Positions 14,601 through 29,100 of a stretch of DNA of 64,000 bases are shown piece after piece. Below the pieces are notes generated by a model. That model had not been told where the DNA came from. It saw only the letters and a program-made list of their open reading frames with translations, and ran no database searches. The first letter of the stretch is position 1. Every line of letters begins with the position of its first letter. Location of the stretch: the NCBI GenBank assembly GCA_963082975.1, contig CAUJBJ010000031.1:434001-498000 (forward strand), written 5' to 3'. The position numbers were made by a program, and so were the translations under genes. Origin of the DNA: Labia minor. Taxonomy: Eukaryota > Arthropoda > Insecta > Dermaptera > Spongiphoridae.

Positions 14601-14720
14601 TTGAACAAAATCACAATAATCCGTAAGAATTCAATGAAAATATTTAAGAAATCGATCAAATATGAATTTATTCTTCAATAGAATCAGAAAATTAATAAAA
14701 TAAAATATAAAAGATAATTT
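8600..14720 (+). repeat. 35-monomer higher-order unit, copy 2, with 483-bp internal gain
   Basis: This block is collinear with 2930-8600 at +5636 bp up to about 12990. From about 13480 it resumes at +6119 bp, a further 483 bp, because three monomers have been duplicated inside it. Private changes include TTTCGCTTT near 12012, TTGGACAAA near 13636, ATAATATTAT near 14232 and AAAATAAAT near 14045 where copy 1 has AAAATGAAT. The match ends within the monomer starting at 14655, which has CAGAATTTT where copy 1 has CATAATAAT. Confidence 0.87.
12511..13476 (+). repeat. Local 3-monomer tandem duplication, 2 x 483 bp
   Basis: The distinctive TTTGATCAAA/CACACTTTT/AAAACATTT monomer is followed by GTCCC and GAATAAAATCACAG monomers at about 12511-12993, and the same trio follows at 12994-13476. 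The spacing between the two GATCAAAA markers is 483 bp, exactly three monomers. The equivalent place in the other 35-monomer copy (6874-7357) has the trio only once, so the gain happened after the 35-monomer duplication. The second trio has CATTAGAAT where the first has CATTAAAAT and CTTTTCCG where the first has CTTTTTCG, so the donor may not have been the immediate neighbour. Confidence 0.85.
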
Positions 14721-17700
14721 TATCCCTCGTATTTAAAAAAGTAGGATTTTCCCTTTAATATTTGAACAAAATCAGAATTTTCCGTAAGAATTCAATGAAA
14801 ATATTTAAGAAATCGTTCAAATATGAATTTATTCTTCAATAGAATCAGAAAATTAATAAAATAAAATATAAAAGATAATTTTATCCCTCGTATTTAAAAA
14901 AGTAGGATTTTCCCTTTAATATTTGAACAAAATCAGAATTTTCCGTAAGAATTCAATGAAAATATTTAAGAAATCGATCAAATATGAATTTATTCTTCAT
15001 TAGAATCAGAAAATTAATAAAATAAAATAAAAAAGATAATTTTATCCCTCGTATTTAAAAAAGTAGGATTTTCCCTTTAATATTTGAATAAAATCACAGT
15101 AATCCGTAAGAATTCAATGAAAATATTTAAGAAATCGATCAAATATGAATTTATTCTTCATTAGAATCAGAAAATTAATAAAATAAAATATAAAAGATAA
15201 TTTTATCCCTCGTATTTAAAAAAGTAGGATTTTCCCTTTAATATTTGAACAAAATCATAATAATCCGTAAGAATTCAATGAAAATATTTAAGAAATCGAT
15301 CAAATATGAATTTATTCTTCAATAGAATCAGAAAATTAATAAAATAAAATATAAAAGATAATTTTATCCCTCGTATTTAAAAAAGTAGGATTTTCCCTTT
15401 AATATTTGAACAAAATCAGAATTTTCCGTAAGAATTCAATGAAAATATTTAAGAAATCGATCAAATATGAATTTATTCTTCAATAGAATCAGAAAATTAA
15501 TAAAATAAAATATAAAAGATAATTTTATCCCTCGTATTTAAAAAAGTAGGATTTTCCCTTTAATATTTGAACAAAATCAGACTTTTCCGTAAGAATTCAA
15601 TGAAAATATTTAAGAAATCGATCAAATATGAATTTATTCTTCATTAGAATCAGAAAATTAATAAAATAAAATAAAAAAGATAATTTTATCCCTCGTATTT
15701 AAAAAAGTAGGATTTTCCCTTTAATATTTGAACAAAATCACACTAATCCGTAAGAATTAAATGAAAATATTTAAGAAATCGATCAAATATGAATTTATTC
15801 TTCAATAGAATCAGAAAATTAATAAAATAAAATAAAAAAGATAATTTTATCCCTCGTATTTAAAAAAGTAGGATTTTCCCTTTAATATTTGAACAAAATC
15901 AGACTTTTCCGTAAGAATTCAATGAAAATATTTAAGAAATCGATCAAATATGAATTTATTCTTCAATAGAATCAGAAAATTAATAAAATAAAATATAAAA
16001 GTTAATTTTATCCCTCGTATTTAAAAAAGAAGGATTTTCCCTTTAATATTTGAACAAAATCACACTAATCCGTAAGAATTCAATGAAAATATTTAAGAAA
16101 TCAATCAAATATGAATTTATTCTTCATTAGAATCAGAAAATGAATAAAATAAAATATAAAAGATAATTTTATCCCTCGTATTTAAAAAAGTAGGAATTTT
16201 CCCTTTAATATTTGAACAAAATCAGATTTTCCGTAAGAATTCAATGAAAATAATTAAGAAATCGATCAAATATGAATTTATTCTTCATTAGAACCAGAAA
16301 ATTAATAAAATAAAATAAAAAAGATAATTTTATCCCTCGTATTTAAAAAACTAGGATTTTCCCTTTAATATTTGAACAAAATCACAGTAATCCGTAAGAA
16401 TTCAATGAAAATATTTAAGAAATCGATCAAATATGAATTTATTCTTCAATAGAATCAGAAAATTAATAAAATAAAATATAAAAGATAATTTTATCCCTCG
16501 TATTTAAAAAAGTAGGATTTTCCCTTTAATATTTGAACAAAATCAGACTTTTCCGTAAGAATTCAATGAAAATATTTAAGAAATCGATCAAATATGAATT
16601 TATTCTTCATTAGAATCAGAAAATTAATAAAATAAAATAAAAAAGATAATTTTATCCCTCGTATTTAAAAAAGTAGGATTTTCCCTTTAATATTTGAACA
16701 AAATCAGACTTTTCCGTAAGAATTCAATGAAAATATTTAAGAAATCGATCAAATATGAATTTATTCTTCAATAGAATCAGAAAATTAATAAAATAAAATA
16801 TAAAAGATAATTTTATCCCTCGTATTTAAAAAAGTAGGATTTTCCCTTTAATATTTGAACAAAATGACAGTAATCCGTAAGAATTCAATGAAAATATTTA
16901 AGAAATCGATCAAATATGAATTTATTCTTCATTAGAATCAGAAAATTAATAAAATAAAATAAAAAAGATAATTTTATCCCTCGTATTTAAAAAAATAGGA
17001 TTTTCCCTTTAATATTTGAACAAAATCACAATAATCCGTAAGAATTCAATGAAAATATTTAAGAAATCGATCAAATATGAATTTATTCTTCATTAGAATC
17101 AGAAAATTAATAAAATAAATTAATAAAGATAATTTTATCCCTCGTATTTAAAAAAGTAGGATTTTCCCTTTAATATTTGAACAAAATCACACTAATCCGT
17201 AAGAATTCAATGAAAATATTTAAGAAATCGATCAAATATGAATTTATTCTTCATTAGAATCAGAAAATTAATAAAATAAATTAATAAAGATAATTTTATC
17301 CCTCGTATTTAAAAAAGTAGGATTTTCCCTTTAATATTTGAACAAAATCACACTAATCCGTAAGAATTCAATGAAAATATTTAAGAAATCGATCAAATAT
17401 GAATTTATTCTTCATTAGAATCAGAAAATTTATAAAATAAAATAAAAAAGATAATTTTATTCCTCGTATTTAAAAAAGTAGGATTTTCCCTTTAATATTT
17501 GATCAAAATCACACTTTTCCGTAAGAATTCAATGAAAATATTTAAGAAATCGATCAAATATGAATTTATTCTTCATTAGAATCAGAAAATGAATAAAATA
17601 AAATATAAAAGATAATTTTGTCCCTCGTATTTAAAAAAGTAGGATTTTCCCTAAAATATTTGAACAAAATCAGACTTTTCCGTAAAAATTCAATGAAAAT

Positions 17701-20200
17701 ATTTAAGAAATCGATCAAATATGAATTTATTCTACATTAGAATCAGAAAATTAATAAAATAAATTAAAAAAGATAATTTTATCCCTCGTATTTAAAAAAG
17801 TAGGATTTTCCCTTTAATATTTGAACAAAATCACAGTAATCCGTAAGAATTCAATGAAAATATTTAAGAAATCGATCAAATATGAATTCATTCTTCATTA
17901 GAATCAGAAAATTAATAAAATAAAATATAAAAGATAATTTTATCCCTCGAATTTAAAAAAGTAGGATTTTCCCTTTAATATTTGAACAAAATCACAATAA
18001 TCCGTAAGAATTCAATGAAAATATTTAAGAAATCGATCAAATATGAATTTATTCTTCAATAGAATCAGAAAATTAATAAAATAAAATATAAAAGATAATT
18101 TTATCCCTCGTATTTAAAAAAGTAGGATTTTCCCTTTAATATTTGAACAAAATCAGAATTTTCCGTAAGAATTCAATGAAAATATTTAAGAAATCGTTCA
18201 AATATGAATTTATTCTTCAATAGAATCAGAAAATTAATAAAATAAAATATAAAAGATAATTTTATCCCTCGTATTTAAAAAAGTAGGATTTTCCCTTTAA
18301 TATTTGAACAAAATCAGAATTTTCCGTAAGAATTCAATGAAAATATTTAAGAAATCGATCAAATATGAATTTATTCTTCAATAGAATCAGAAAATTAATA
18401 AAATAAAATATAAAAGATAATTTTATCCCTCGTATTTAAAAAAGTAGGATTTTCCCTTTAATATTTGAACAAAATCACACTAATCCGTAAGAATTCAATG
18501 AAAATATTTAAGAAATCGATCAAATATGAATTTATTCTTCATTAGAATCAGAAAATTTATAAAATAAAATAAAAAAGATAATTTTATTCCTCGTATTTAA
18601 AAAAGTAGGATTTTCCCTTTAATATTTGATCAAAATCACACTTTTCCGTAAGAGTTCAATGAAAACATTTAAGAAATCGATCAAATATGAATTTATTCTT
18701 CATTAGAATCAGAAAATGAATAAAATAAAATATAAAAGATAATTTTGTCCCTCGTATTTAAAAAAGTAGGATTTTCCCTTTAATATTTGAATAAAATCAC
18801 AGTAATCCGTAAGAATTCAATGAAAATATTTAAGAAATCGATCAAATATGAATTTATTCTTCATTAGAATCAGAAAATTAATAAAATAAAATATAAAAGA
18901 TAATTTTATCCCTCGTATTTAAAAAAGTAGGATTTTCCCTTTAATATTTGAACAAAATCACAATAATCCGTAAGAATTCAATGAAAATATTTAAGAAATC
19001 GATCAAATATGAATTTATTCTTCAATAGAATCAGAAAATTAATAAAATAAAATATAAAAGATAATTTTATCCCTCGTATTTAAAAAAGTAGGATTTTCCC
19101 TTTAATATTTGAACAAAATCAGAATTTTCCGTAAGAATTCAATGAAAATATTTAAGAAATCGATCAAATATGAATTTATTCTTCAATAGAATCAGAAAAT
19201 TAATAAAATAAAATATAAAAGATAATTTTATCCCTCGTATTTAAAAAAGTAGGATTTTCCCTTTAATATTTGAACAAAATCAGAATTTTCCGTAAGAATT
19301 CAATGAAAATATTTAAGAAATCGATCAAATATGAATTTATTCTTCAATAGAATCAGAAAATTAATAAAATAAAATATAAAAGATAATTTTAATACTCGTA
19401 TTTAAAAAAGTAGGATTTTCCCTTTAATATTTGAACAAAATCAGACTTTTCCGTAAGAATTCAATGAAAATATTTAAGAAATCGATCAAATATGAATTTA
19501 TTCTTCATTAGAATCAGAAAATTAATAAAATAAAATAAAAAAGATAATTTTATCCCTCGTATTTAAAAAAGTAGGATTTTCCCTTTAATATTTGAACAAA
19601 ATCACACTAATCCGTAAGAATTAAATGAAAATATTTAAGAAATCGATCAAATATGAATTTATTCTTCAAAAGAATCAGAAAATTAATAAAATAAAATAAA
19701 AAAGATAATTTTATCCCTCGTATTTAAAAAAGTAGGATTTTCCCTTTAATATTTGAACAAAATCAGACTTTTCCGTAAGAATTCAATGAAAATATTTAAG
19801 AAATCGATCAAATATGAATTTATTCTTCAATAGAATCAGAAAATTAATAAAATAAAATATAAAAGATAATTTTATCCCTCGTATTTAAAAAAGTAGGATT
19901 TTTCCCTTTAATATTTGAACAAAATCAGACTTTTCCGTAAGAATTCAATGAAAATATTTAAGAAATCGATCAAATATGAATTTATTCTTCATTAGAATCA
20001 GAAAATGAATAAAATAAAATATAAAAGATAATTTTATCCCTCGTATTTAAAAAAGTAGGATTTTCCCTTTAATATTTGAATAAAATCACAATAATCCGTA
20101 AGAATTCAATGAAAATATTTAAGAAATCGATCAAATATGAATTTATTCTTCAATAGAATCAGAAAATTAATAAAATAAAATATAAAAACTAATTTTATCC
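14720..20200 (+). repeat. Mixed array segment, about 34 monomers
   Basis: No single large duplication covers this stretch. It is a patchwork of haplotypes seen elsewhere: a C139A monomer at 15755 without its usual linked T insertion, compensating-indel and GAACCAG monomers at about 16190-16300, two adjacent identical TTAATAAAG/CACACTAAT monomers (starting about 17067 and 17228), a CGTT junction at 18195, and a linked C139A plus T-insertion pair at 19619 and 19899. It carries more single-copy point changes than its neighbours, for example AAGTTAATTT near 15999, AAAAAGAAGG near 16025, ATCAATCAAA near 16101, TAATTAAG near 16250, CCTAAAATATT near 17651, TCTACATTAG near 17731 and TTTTAATACTCG near 19387. 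Confidence 0.85.
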
Positions 20201-23200
20201 CTCGTATTTAAAAAAGTAGGATTTTCCCTTTAATATTTGAACAAAATCAGAATTTTCCGTAAGAATTCAATGAAAATATTTAAGAAATTGATCAAATATG
20301 AATTTATTCTTCAATAGAATCAGAAAATTAATAAAATAAAATATAAAAGATAATTTTATCCCTCGTATTTAAAAAAGTAGGATTTTCCCTTTAATATTTG
20401 AACAAAATCAGACTTTTCCGTAAGAATTCAATGAAAATATTTAAGAAATCGATCAAATATGAATTTATTCTTCATTAGAACCAGAAAATTAATAAAATAA
20501 AATAAAAAAGATAATTTTATCCCTCGTATTTAAAAAACTAGGATTTTCCCTTTAATATTTGAACAAAATCACAGTAATCCGTAAGAATTCAATGAAAATA
20601 TTTAAGAAATCGATCAAATATGAATTTATTCTTAATTAGAATCAGAAAATGAATAAAATAAAATATAAAAGATAATTTTGTCCGTCGTATTTAAAAAAGT
20701 AGGATTTTCCCTTTAATATTTGAACAAAATCAGACTTTTCCGTAAGAATTCAATGAAAATATTTAAGAAATCGATCAAATATGAATTTATTCTTCATTAG
20801 AATCAGAAAATTAATAAAATAAATTAAAAAAGATAATTTTATCCCTCGTATTTAAAAAAGTAGGATTTTCCCTTTAATATTTGAACAAAATCACAGTAAT
20901 CCGTAAGAATTCAATGAAAATATTTAAGAAATCGATCAAATATGAATTTATTCTTCATTAGAATCAGAAAATTAATAAAATAAAATATAAAAGATAATTT
21001 TATCCCTCGTATTTAAAAAAGTAGGATTTTCCCTTTAATATTTGAACAAAATCACAATAATCCGTAAGAATTCAATGAAAATATTTAAGAAATCGATCAA
21101 ATATGAATTTATTCTTCATTAGAACCAGAAAATTAATAAAATAAAATAAAAAAGATAATTTTATCCCTCGTATTTAAAAAAATAGGATTTTCCCTTTAAT
21201 ATTTGAACAAAATCACAGTAATCCGTAAGAATTCAATGAAAATATTTAAGAAATCGATCAAATATGAATTTATTCTTCATTAGAATCAGAAAATTAATAA
21301 AATAAATTAATAAAGATAATTTTATCCCTCGTATTTAAAAAAGTAGGATTTTCCCTTTAATATTTGAACAAAATCACACTAATCCGTAAGAATTCAATGA
21401 AAATATTTAAGAAATCGATCAAATATGAATTTATTCTTCATTAGAATCAGAAAATTTATAAAATAAAATAAAAAAGATAATTTTATTCCTCGTATTTAAA
21501 AAAGTAGGATTTTCCCTTTAATATTTGATCAAAATCACACTTTTCCGTAAGAATTCAATGAAAATATTTAAGAAATCGATCAAATATGAATTTATTCTTC
21601 ATTAGAATCAGAAAATGAATAAAATAAAATATAAAAGATAATTTTGTCCCTCGTATTTAAAAAAGTAGGATTTTCCCTTTAATATTTGAACAAAATCAGA
21701 CTTTTCCGTAAAAATTCAATGAAAATATTTAAGAAATCGATCAAATATGAATTTATTCTTCATTAGAATCAGAAAATTAATAAAATAAATTAAAAAAGAT
21801 AATTTTATCCCTCGTATTTAAAAAAGTAGGATTTTCCCTTTAATATTTGAACAAAATCACAGTAATCCGTAAGAATTCAATGAAAATATTTAAGAAATCG
21901 ATCAAATATGAATTTATTCTTCATTAGAATCAGAAAATTAATAAAATAAAATATAAAAGATAATTTTATCCCTCGTATTTAAAAAAGTAGGATTTTCCCT
22001 TTAATATTTGAACAAAATCACAATAATCCGTAAGAATTCAATGAAAATATTTAAGAAATCGATCAAATATGAATTTATTCTTCAATAGAATCAGAAAATT
22101 AATAAAATAAAATATAAAAGATAATTTTATCCCTCGTATTTAAAAAAGTAGGATTTTCCCTTTAATATTTGAACAAAATCACAGTAATCCGTAAGAATTC
22201 AATGAAAATATTTAAGAAATCGATCAAATATGAATTTATTCTTCATTAGAATCAGAAAATTAATAAAATAAAATATAAAAGATAATTTTATCCCTCGTAT
22301 TTAAAAAAGTAGGATTTTCCCTTTAATATTTGAACAAAATCACAATAATCCGTAAGAATTCAATGAAAATATTTAAGAAATCGATCAAATATGAATTTAT
22401 TCTTCATTAGAACCAGAAAATTAATAAAATAAAATAAAAAAGATAATTTTATCCCTCGTATTTAAAAAAATAGGATTTTCCCTTTAATATTTGAACAAAA
22501 TCACAGTAATCCGTAAGAATTCAATGAAAATATTTAAGAAATCGATCAAATATGAATTTATTCTTCATTAGAATCAGAAAATTAATAAAATAAATTAATA
22601 AAGATAATTTTATCCCTCGTATTTAAAAAAGTAGGATTTTCCCTTTAATATTTGAACAAAATCACACTAATCCGTAAGAATTCAATGAAAATATTTAAGA
22701 AATCGATCAAATATGAATTTATTCTTCATTAGAATCAGAAAATTTATAAAATAAAATAAAAAAGATAATTTTATTCCTCGTATTTAAAAAAGTAGGATTT
22801 TCCCTTTAATATTTGATCAAAATCACACTTTTCCGTAAGAATTCAATGAAAATATTTAAGAAATCGATCAAATATGAATTTATTCTTCATTAGAATCAGA
22901 AAATGAATAAAATAAAATATAAAAGATAATTTTGTCCCTCGTATTTAAAAAAGTAGGATTTTCCCTTTAATATTTGAACAAAATCAGACTTTTCCGTAAA
23001 AATTCAATGAAAATATTTAAGAAATCGATCAAATATGAATTTATTCTTCATTAGAATCAGAAAATTAATAAAATAAATTAAAAAAGATAATTTTATCCCT
23101 CGTATTTAAAAAAGTAGGATTTTCCCTTTAATATTTGAACAAAATCACAATAATCCGTAAGAATTCAATGAAAATATTTAAGAAATCGATCAAATATGAA

Positions 23201-24150
23201 TTTATTCTTCATTAGAATCAGAAAATTAATAAAATAAAATATAAAAGATAATTTTATCCCTCGTATTTAAAAAAGTAGGATTTTCCCTTTAATATTTGAA
23301 CAAAATCACAGTAATCCGTAAGAATTCAATGAAAATATTTAAGAAATCGATCAAATATGAATTTATTCTTCATTAGAATCAGAAAATTAATAAAATAAAA
23401 TATAAAAGATAATTTTATCCCTCGTATTTAAAAAAGTAGGATTTTCCCTTTAATATTTGAACAAAATCACAATAATCCGTAAGAATTCAATGAAAATATT
23501 TAAGAAATCGATCAAATATGAATTTATTCTTCAATAGAATCAGAAAATTAATAAAATAAAATATAAAAGATAATTTTATCCCTCGTATTTAAAAAAGTAG
23601 GATTTTCCCTTTAATATTTGAACAAAATCAGAATTTTCCGTAAGAATTCAATGAAAATATTTAAGAAATCGTTCAAATATGAATTTATTCTTCAATAGAA
23701 TCAGAAAATTAATAAAATAAAATATAAAAGATAATTTTATCCCTCGTATTTAAAAAAGTAGGATTTTCCCTTTAATATTTGAACAAAATCAGAATTTTCC
23801 GTAAGAATTCAATGAAAATATTTAAGAAATCGATCAAAAATGAATTTATTCTTCATTATAATCAGAAAATTAGTAAAATAAAATAAAAAAGATAATTTTA
23901 TCCCTCGTATTTAAAAAAGTAGGATTTTCCCTTTAATATTTGAACAAAATCAGACTTTTCCGTAAAAATTCAATGAAAATATTTAAGAAATCGATCAAAT
24001 ATGAATTTATTCTTCATTAGAATCAGAAAATTAATAAAATAAATTAAAAAAGATAATTTTATCCCTCGTATTTAAAAAAGTAGGATTTTCCCTTTAATAT
24101 TTGAACAAAATCACAATAATCCGTAAGAATTCAATGAAAATATTTAAGAA
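20200..24150 (+). repeat. 37-monomer-offset duplication, copy A (5957 bp)
   Basis: This block recurs at 26160-30110, 37 monomers downstream. Matching markers are ATTGATC in place of ATCGATC (20287/26244), CTTAATTAG with GTCCGTCG (20631/26588), GAACCAG (21122/27079 and 22410/28367) and the ATCAAAAATG/ATTATAATC/TTAGTAAA monomer (23833/29790). Inside the block, GAACCAG monomers 1288 bp apart mark an internal 8-monomer repeat (21122 and 22410). The left edge lies between the AAAACTAAT at about 20185, absent from copy B, and 20287. The right edge lies in the monomer starting at about 24155. Confidence 0.87.
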
Positions 24151-26160
24151 ATCGATCAAATATGAATTTATTCTTCATTAGAATCAGAAAATTAATAAAA
24201 TAAAATATAAAAGATAATTTTATCCCTCGTATTTAAAAAAGTAGGATTTTCCCTTTAATATTTGAACAAAATCACAGTAATCCGTAAGAATTCAATGAAA
24301 ATATTTAAGAAATCGATCAAATATGAATTTATTCTTCATTAGAATCAGAAAATTAATAAAATAAAATATAAAAGATAATTTTATCCCTCGTATTTAAAAA
24401 AGTAGGATTTTCCCTTTAATATTTGAACAAAATCACAATAATCCGTAAGAATTCAATGAAAATATTTAAGAAATCGATCAAATATGAATTTATTCTTCAA
24501 TAGAATCAGAAAATTAATAAAATAAAATATAAAAGATAATTTTATCCCTCGTATTTAAAAAAGTAGGATTTTCCCTTTAATATTTGAACAAAATCACACT
24601 AATCCGTAAGAATTCAATGAAAATATTTAAGAAATCGATCAAATATGAATTTATTCTTCATTAGAATCAGAAAATTAATAAAATAAAATAAAAAAGATAA
24701 TTTTATCCCTCGTATTTAAAAAAGTAGGATTTTCCCTTTAATATTTGAATAAAATCACAGTAATCCGTAAGAATTCAATGAAAATATTTAAGAAATCGAT
24801 CAAATATGAATTTATTCTTCATTAGAATCAGAAAATTAATAAAATAAAATATAAAAGATAATTTTATCCCTCGTATTTAAAAAAGTAGGATTTTCCCTTT
24901 AATATTTGAACAAAATCACAATAATCCGTAAGAATTCAATGAAAATATTTAAGAAATCGATCAAATATGAATTTATTCTTCATTAGAATCAGAAAATTAA
25001 TAAAATAAAATATAAAAGATAATATTATCCCTCGTATTTAAAAAAGTAGGATTTTCCCTTTAATATTTGAACAAAATCACAATAATCCGTAAGAATTCAA
25101 TGAAAATATTTAAGAAATCGATCAAATATGAATTTATTCTTCATTAGAACCAGAAAATTAATAAAATAAAATAAAAAAGATAATTTTATCCCTCGTATTT
25201 AAAAAAATAGGATTTTCCCTTTAATATTTGAACAAAATCACAGTAATCCGTAAGAATTCAATGAAAATATTTAAGAAATCGATCAAATATGAATTTATTC
25301 TTCATTAGAATCAGAAAATTAATAAAATAAATTAATAAAGATAATTTTATCCCTCGTATTTAAAAAAGTAGGATTTTCCCTTTAATATTTGAACAAAATC
25401 ACACTAATCCGTAAGAATTCAATGAAAATATTTAAGAAATCGATCAAATATGAATTTATTCTTCATTAGAATGAGAAAATTTATAAAATAAAATAAAAAA
25501 GATAATTTTATTCCTCGTATTTAAAAAAGTAGGATTTTCCCTTTAATATTTGATCAAAATCACACTTTTCCGTAAGAATTCAATGAAAATATTTAAGAAA
25601 TCGATCAAATATGAATTTATTCTTCATTAGAATCAGAAAATGAATAAAATAAAATATAAAAGATAATTTTGTCCCTCGTATTTAAAAAAGTAGGATTTTC
25701 CCTTTAATATTTGAACAAAATCAGACTTTTCCGTAAAAATTCAATGAAAATATTTAAGAAATCGATCAAATATGAATTTATTCTTCATTAGAATCAGAAA
25801 ATTAATAAAATAAATTAAAAAAGATAATTTTATCCCTCGTATTTAAAAAAGTAGGATTTTCCCTTTAATATTTGAACAAAATCACAGTAATCCGTAAGAA
25901 TTCAATGAAAAAATTTAAGAAATCGATCAAATATGAATTTATTCTTCATTAGAATCAGAAAATTAATAAAATAAAATATAAAAGATAATTTTATCCCTCG
26001 TATTTAAAAAAGTAGGATTTTCCCTTTAATATTTGAACAAAATCACAATAATCCGTAAGAATTCAATGAAAATATTTAAGAAATCGATCAAATATGAATT
26101 TATTCTTCAATAGAATCAGAAAATTAATAAAATAAAATATAAAAGATAATTTTATCCCTC
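24150..26160 (+). repeat. Spacer segment between the 5957-bp copies
   Basis: About 12.5 monomers separate the two 37-monomer-offset copies. They are made of ordinary left-domain variants: GAATAAAATCACAG at about 24748, GAACCAG at 25147, the TTAATAAAG monomer, and the first GAATGAGAAAATTTAT monomer (marker at 25471), a variant found again at 32072, 35292, 39317 and 43342. Private changes include ATAATATTAT near 25020 and GAAAAAATTT near 25907. No non-satellite sequence is present. Confidence 0.85.
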
Positions 26161-29100
26161 GTATTTAAAAAAGTAGGATTTTCCCTTTAATATTTGAACA
26201 AAATCAGAATTTTCCGTAAGAATTCAATGAAAATATTTAAGAAATTGATCAAATATGAATTTATTCTTCAATAGAATCAGAAAATTAATAAAATAAAATA
26301 TAAAAGATAATTTTATCCCTCGTATTTAAAAAAGTAGGATTTTCCCTTTAATATTTGAACAAAATCAGACTTTTCCGTAAGAATTCAATGAAAATATTTA
26401 AGAAATCGATCAAATATGAATTTATTCTTCATTAGAACCAGAAAATTAATAAAATAAAATAAAAAAGATAATTTTATCCCTCGTATTTAAAAAACTAGGA
26501 TTTTCCCTTTAATATTTGAACAAAATCACAGTAATCCGTAAGAATTCAATGAAAATATTTAAGAAATCGATCAAATATGAATTTATTCTTAATTAGAATC
26601 AGAAAATGAATAAAATAAAATATAAAAGATAATTTTGTCCGTCGTATTTAAAAAAGTAGGATTTTCCCTTTAATATATGAACAAAATCAGACTTTTCCGT
26701 AAGAATTCAATGAAAATATTTAAGAAATCGATCAAATATGAATTTATTCTTCATTAGAATCAGAAAATTAATAAAATAAATTAAAAAAGATAATTTTATC
26801 CCTCGTATTTAAAAAAGTAGGATTTTCCCTTTAATATTTGAACAAAATCACAGTAATCCGTAAGAATTCAATGAAAATATTTAAGAAATCGATCAAATAT
26901 GAATTTATTCTTCATTAGAATCAGAAAATTAATAAAATAAAATATAAAAGATAATTTTATCCCTCGTATTTAAAAAAGTAGGATTTTCCCTTTAATATTT
27001 GAACAAAATCACAATAATCCGTAAGAATTCAATGAAAATATTTAAGAAATCGATCAAATATGAATTTATTCTTCATTAGAACCAGAAAATTAATAAAATA
27101 AAATAAAAAAGATAATTTTATCCCTCGTATTTAAAAAAATAGGATTTTCCCTTTAATATTTGAACAAAATCACAGTAATCCGTAAGAATTCAATGAAAAT
27201 ATTTAAGAAATCGATCAAATATGAATTTATTCTTCATTAGAATCAGAAAATTAATAAAATAAATTAATAAAGATAATTTTATCCCTCGTATTTAAAAAAG
27301 TAGGATTTTCCCTTTAATATTTGAACAAAATCACACTAATCCGTAAGAATTCAATGAAAATATTTAAGAAATCGATCAAATATGAATTTATTCTTCATTA
27401 GAATCAGAAAATTTATAAAATAAAATAAAAAAGATAATTTTATTCCTCGTATTTAAAAAAGTAGGATTTTCCCTTTAATATTTGATCAAAATCACACTTT
27501 TCCGTAAGAATTCAATGAAAATATTTAAGAAATCGATCAAATATGAATTTATTCTTCATTAGAATCAGAAAATGAATAAAATAAAATATAAAAGATAATT
27601 TTGACCCTCGTATTTAAAAAAGTAGGATTTTCCCTTTAATATTTGAACAAAATCAGACTTTTCCGTAAAAATTCAATGAAAATATTTAAGAAATCGATCA
27701 AATATGAATTTATTCTTCATTAGAATCAGAAAATTAATAAAATAAATTAAAAAAGATAATTTTATCCCTCGTATTTAAAAAAGTAGGATTTTCCCTTTAA
27801 TATTTGAACAAAATCACAGTAATCCGTAAGAATTCAATGAAAATATTTAAGAAATCGATCAAATATGAATTTATTCTTCATTAGAATCAGAAAATTAATA
27901 AAATAAAATATAAAAGATAATTTTATCCCTCGTATTTAAAAAAGTAGGATTTTCCCTTTAATATTTGAACAAAATCACAATAATCCGTAAGAATTCAATG
28001 AAAATATTTAAGAAATCGATCAAATATGAATTTATTCTTCAATAGAATCAGAAAATTAATAAAATAAAATATAAAAGATAATTTTATCCCTCGTATTTAA
28101 AAAAGTAGGATTTTCCCTTTAATATTTGAACAAAATCACAGTAATCCGTAAGAATTCAATGAAAATATTTAAGAAATCGATCAAATATGAATTTATTCTT
28201 CATTAGAATCAGAAAATTAATAAAATAAAATATAAAAGATAATTTTATCCCTCGTATTTAAAAAAGTAGGATTTTCCCTTTAATATTTGAACAAAATCAC
28301 AATAATCCGTAAGAATTCAATGAAAATATTAAAGAAATCGATCAAATATGAATTTATTCTTCATTAGAACCAGAAAATTAATAAAATAAAATAAAAAAGA
28401 TAATTTTATCCCTCGTATTTAAAAAAATAGGATTTTCCCTTTAATATTTGAACAAAATCACAGTAATCCGTAAGAATTCAATGAAAATATTTAAGAAATC
28501 GATCAAATATGAATTTATTCTTCATTAGAATCAGAAAATTAATAAAATAAATTAATAAAGATAATTTTATCCCTCGTATTTAAAAAAGTAGGATTTTCCC
28601 TTTAATATTTGAACAAAATCACACTAATCCGTAAGAATTCAATGAAAATATTTAAGAAATCGATCAAATATGAATTTATTCTTCATTAGAATCAGAAAAT
28701 TTATAAAATAAAATAAAAAAGATAATTTTATTCCTCGTATTTAAAAAAGTAGGATTTTCCCTTTAATATTTGATCAAAATCACACTTTTCCGTAAGAATT
28801 CAATGAAAATATTTAAGAAATCGATCAAATATGAATTTATTCTTCATTAGAATCAGAAAATGAATAAAATAAAATATAAAAGATAATTTTGTCCCTCGTA
28901 TTTAAAAAAGTAGGATTTTCCCTTTAATATTTGAACAAAATCAGACTTTTCCGTAAAAATTCAATGAAAATATTTAAGAAATCGATCAAATATGAATTTA
29001 TTCTTCATTAGAATCAGAAAATTAATAAAATAAATTAAAAAAGATAATTTTATCCCTCGTATTTAAAAAAGTAGGATTTTCCCTTTAATATTTGAACAAA

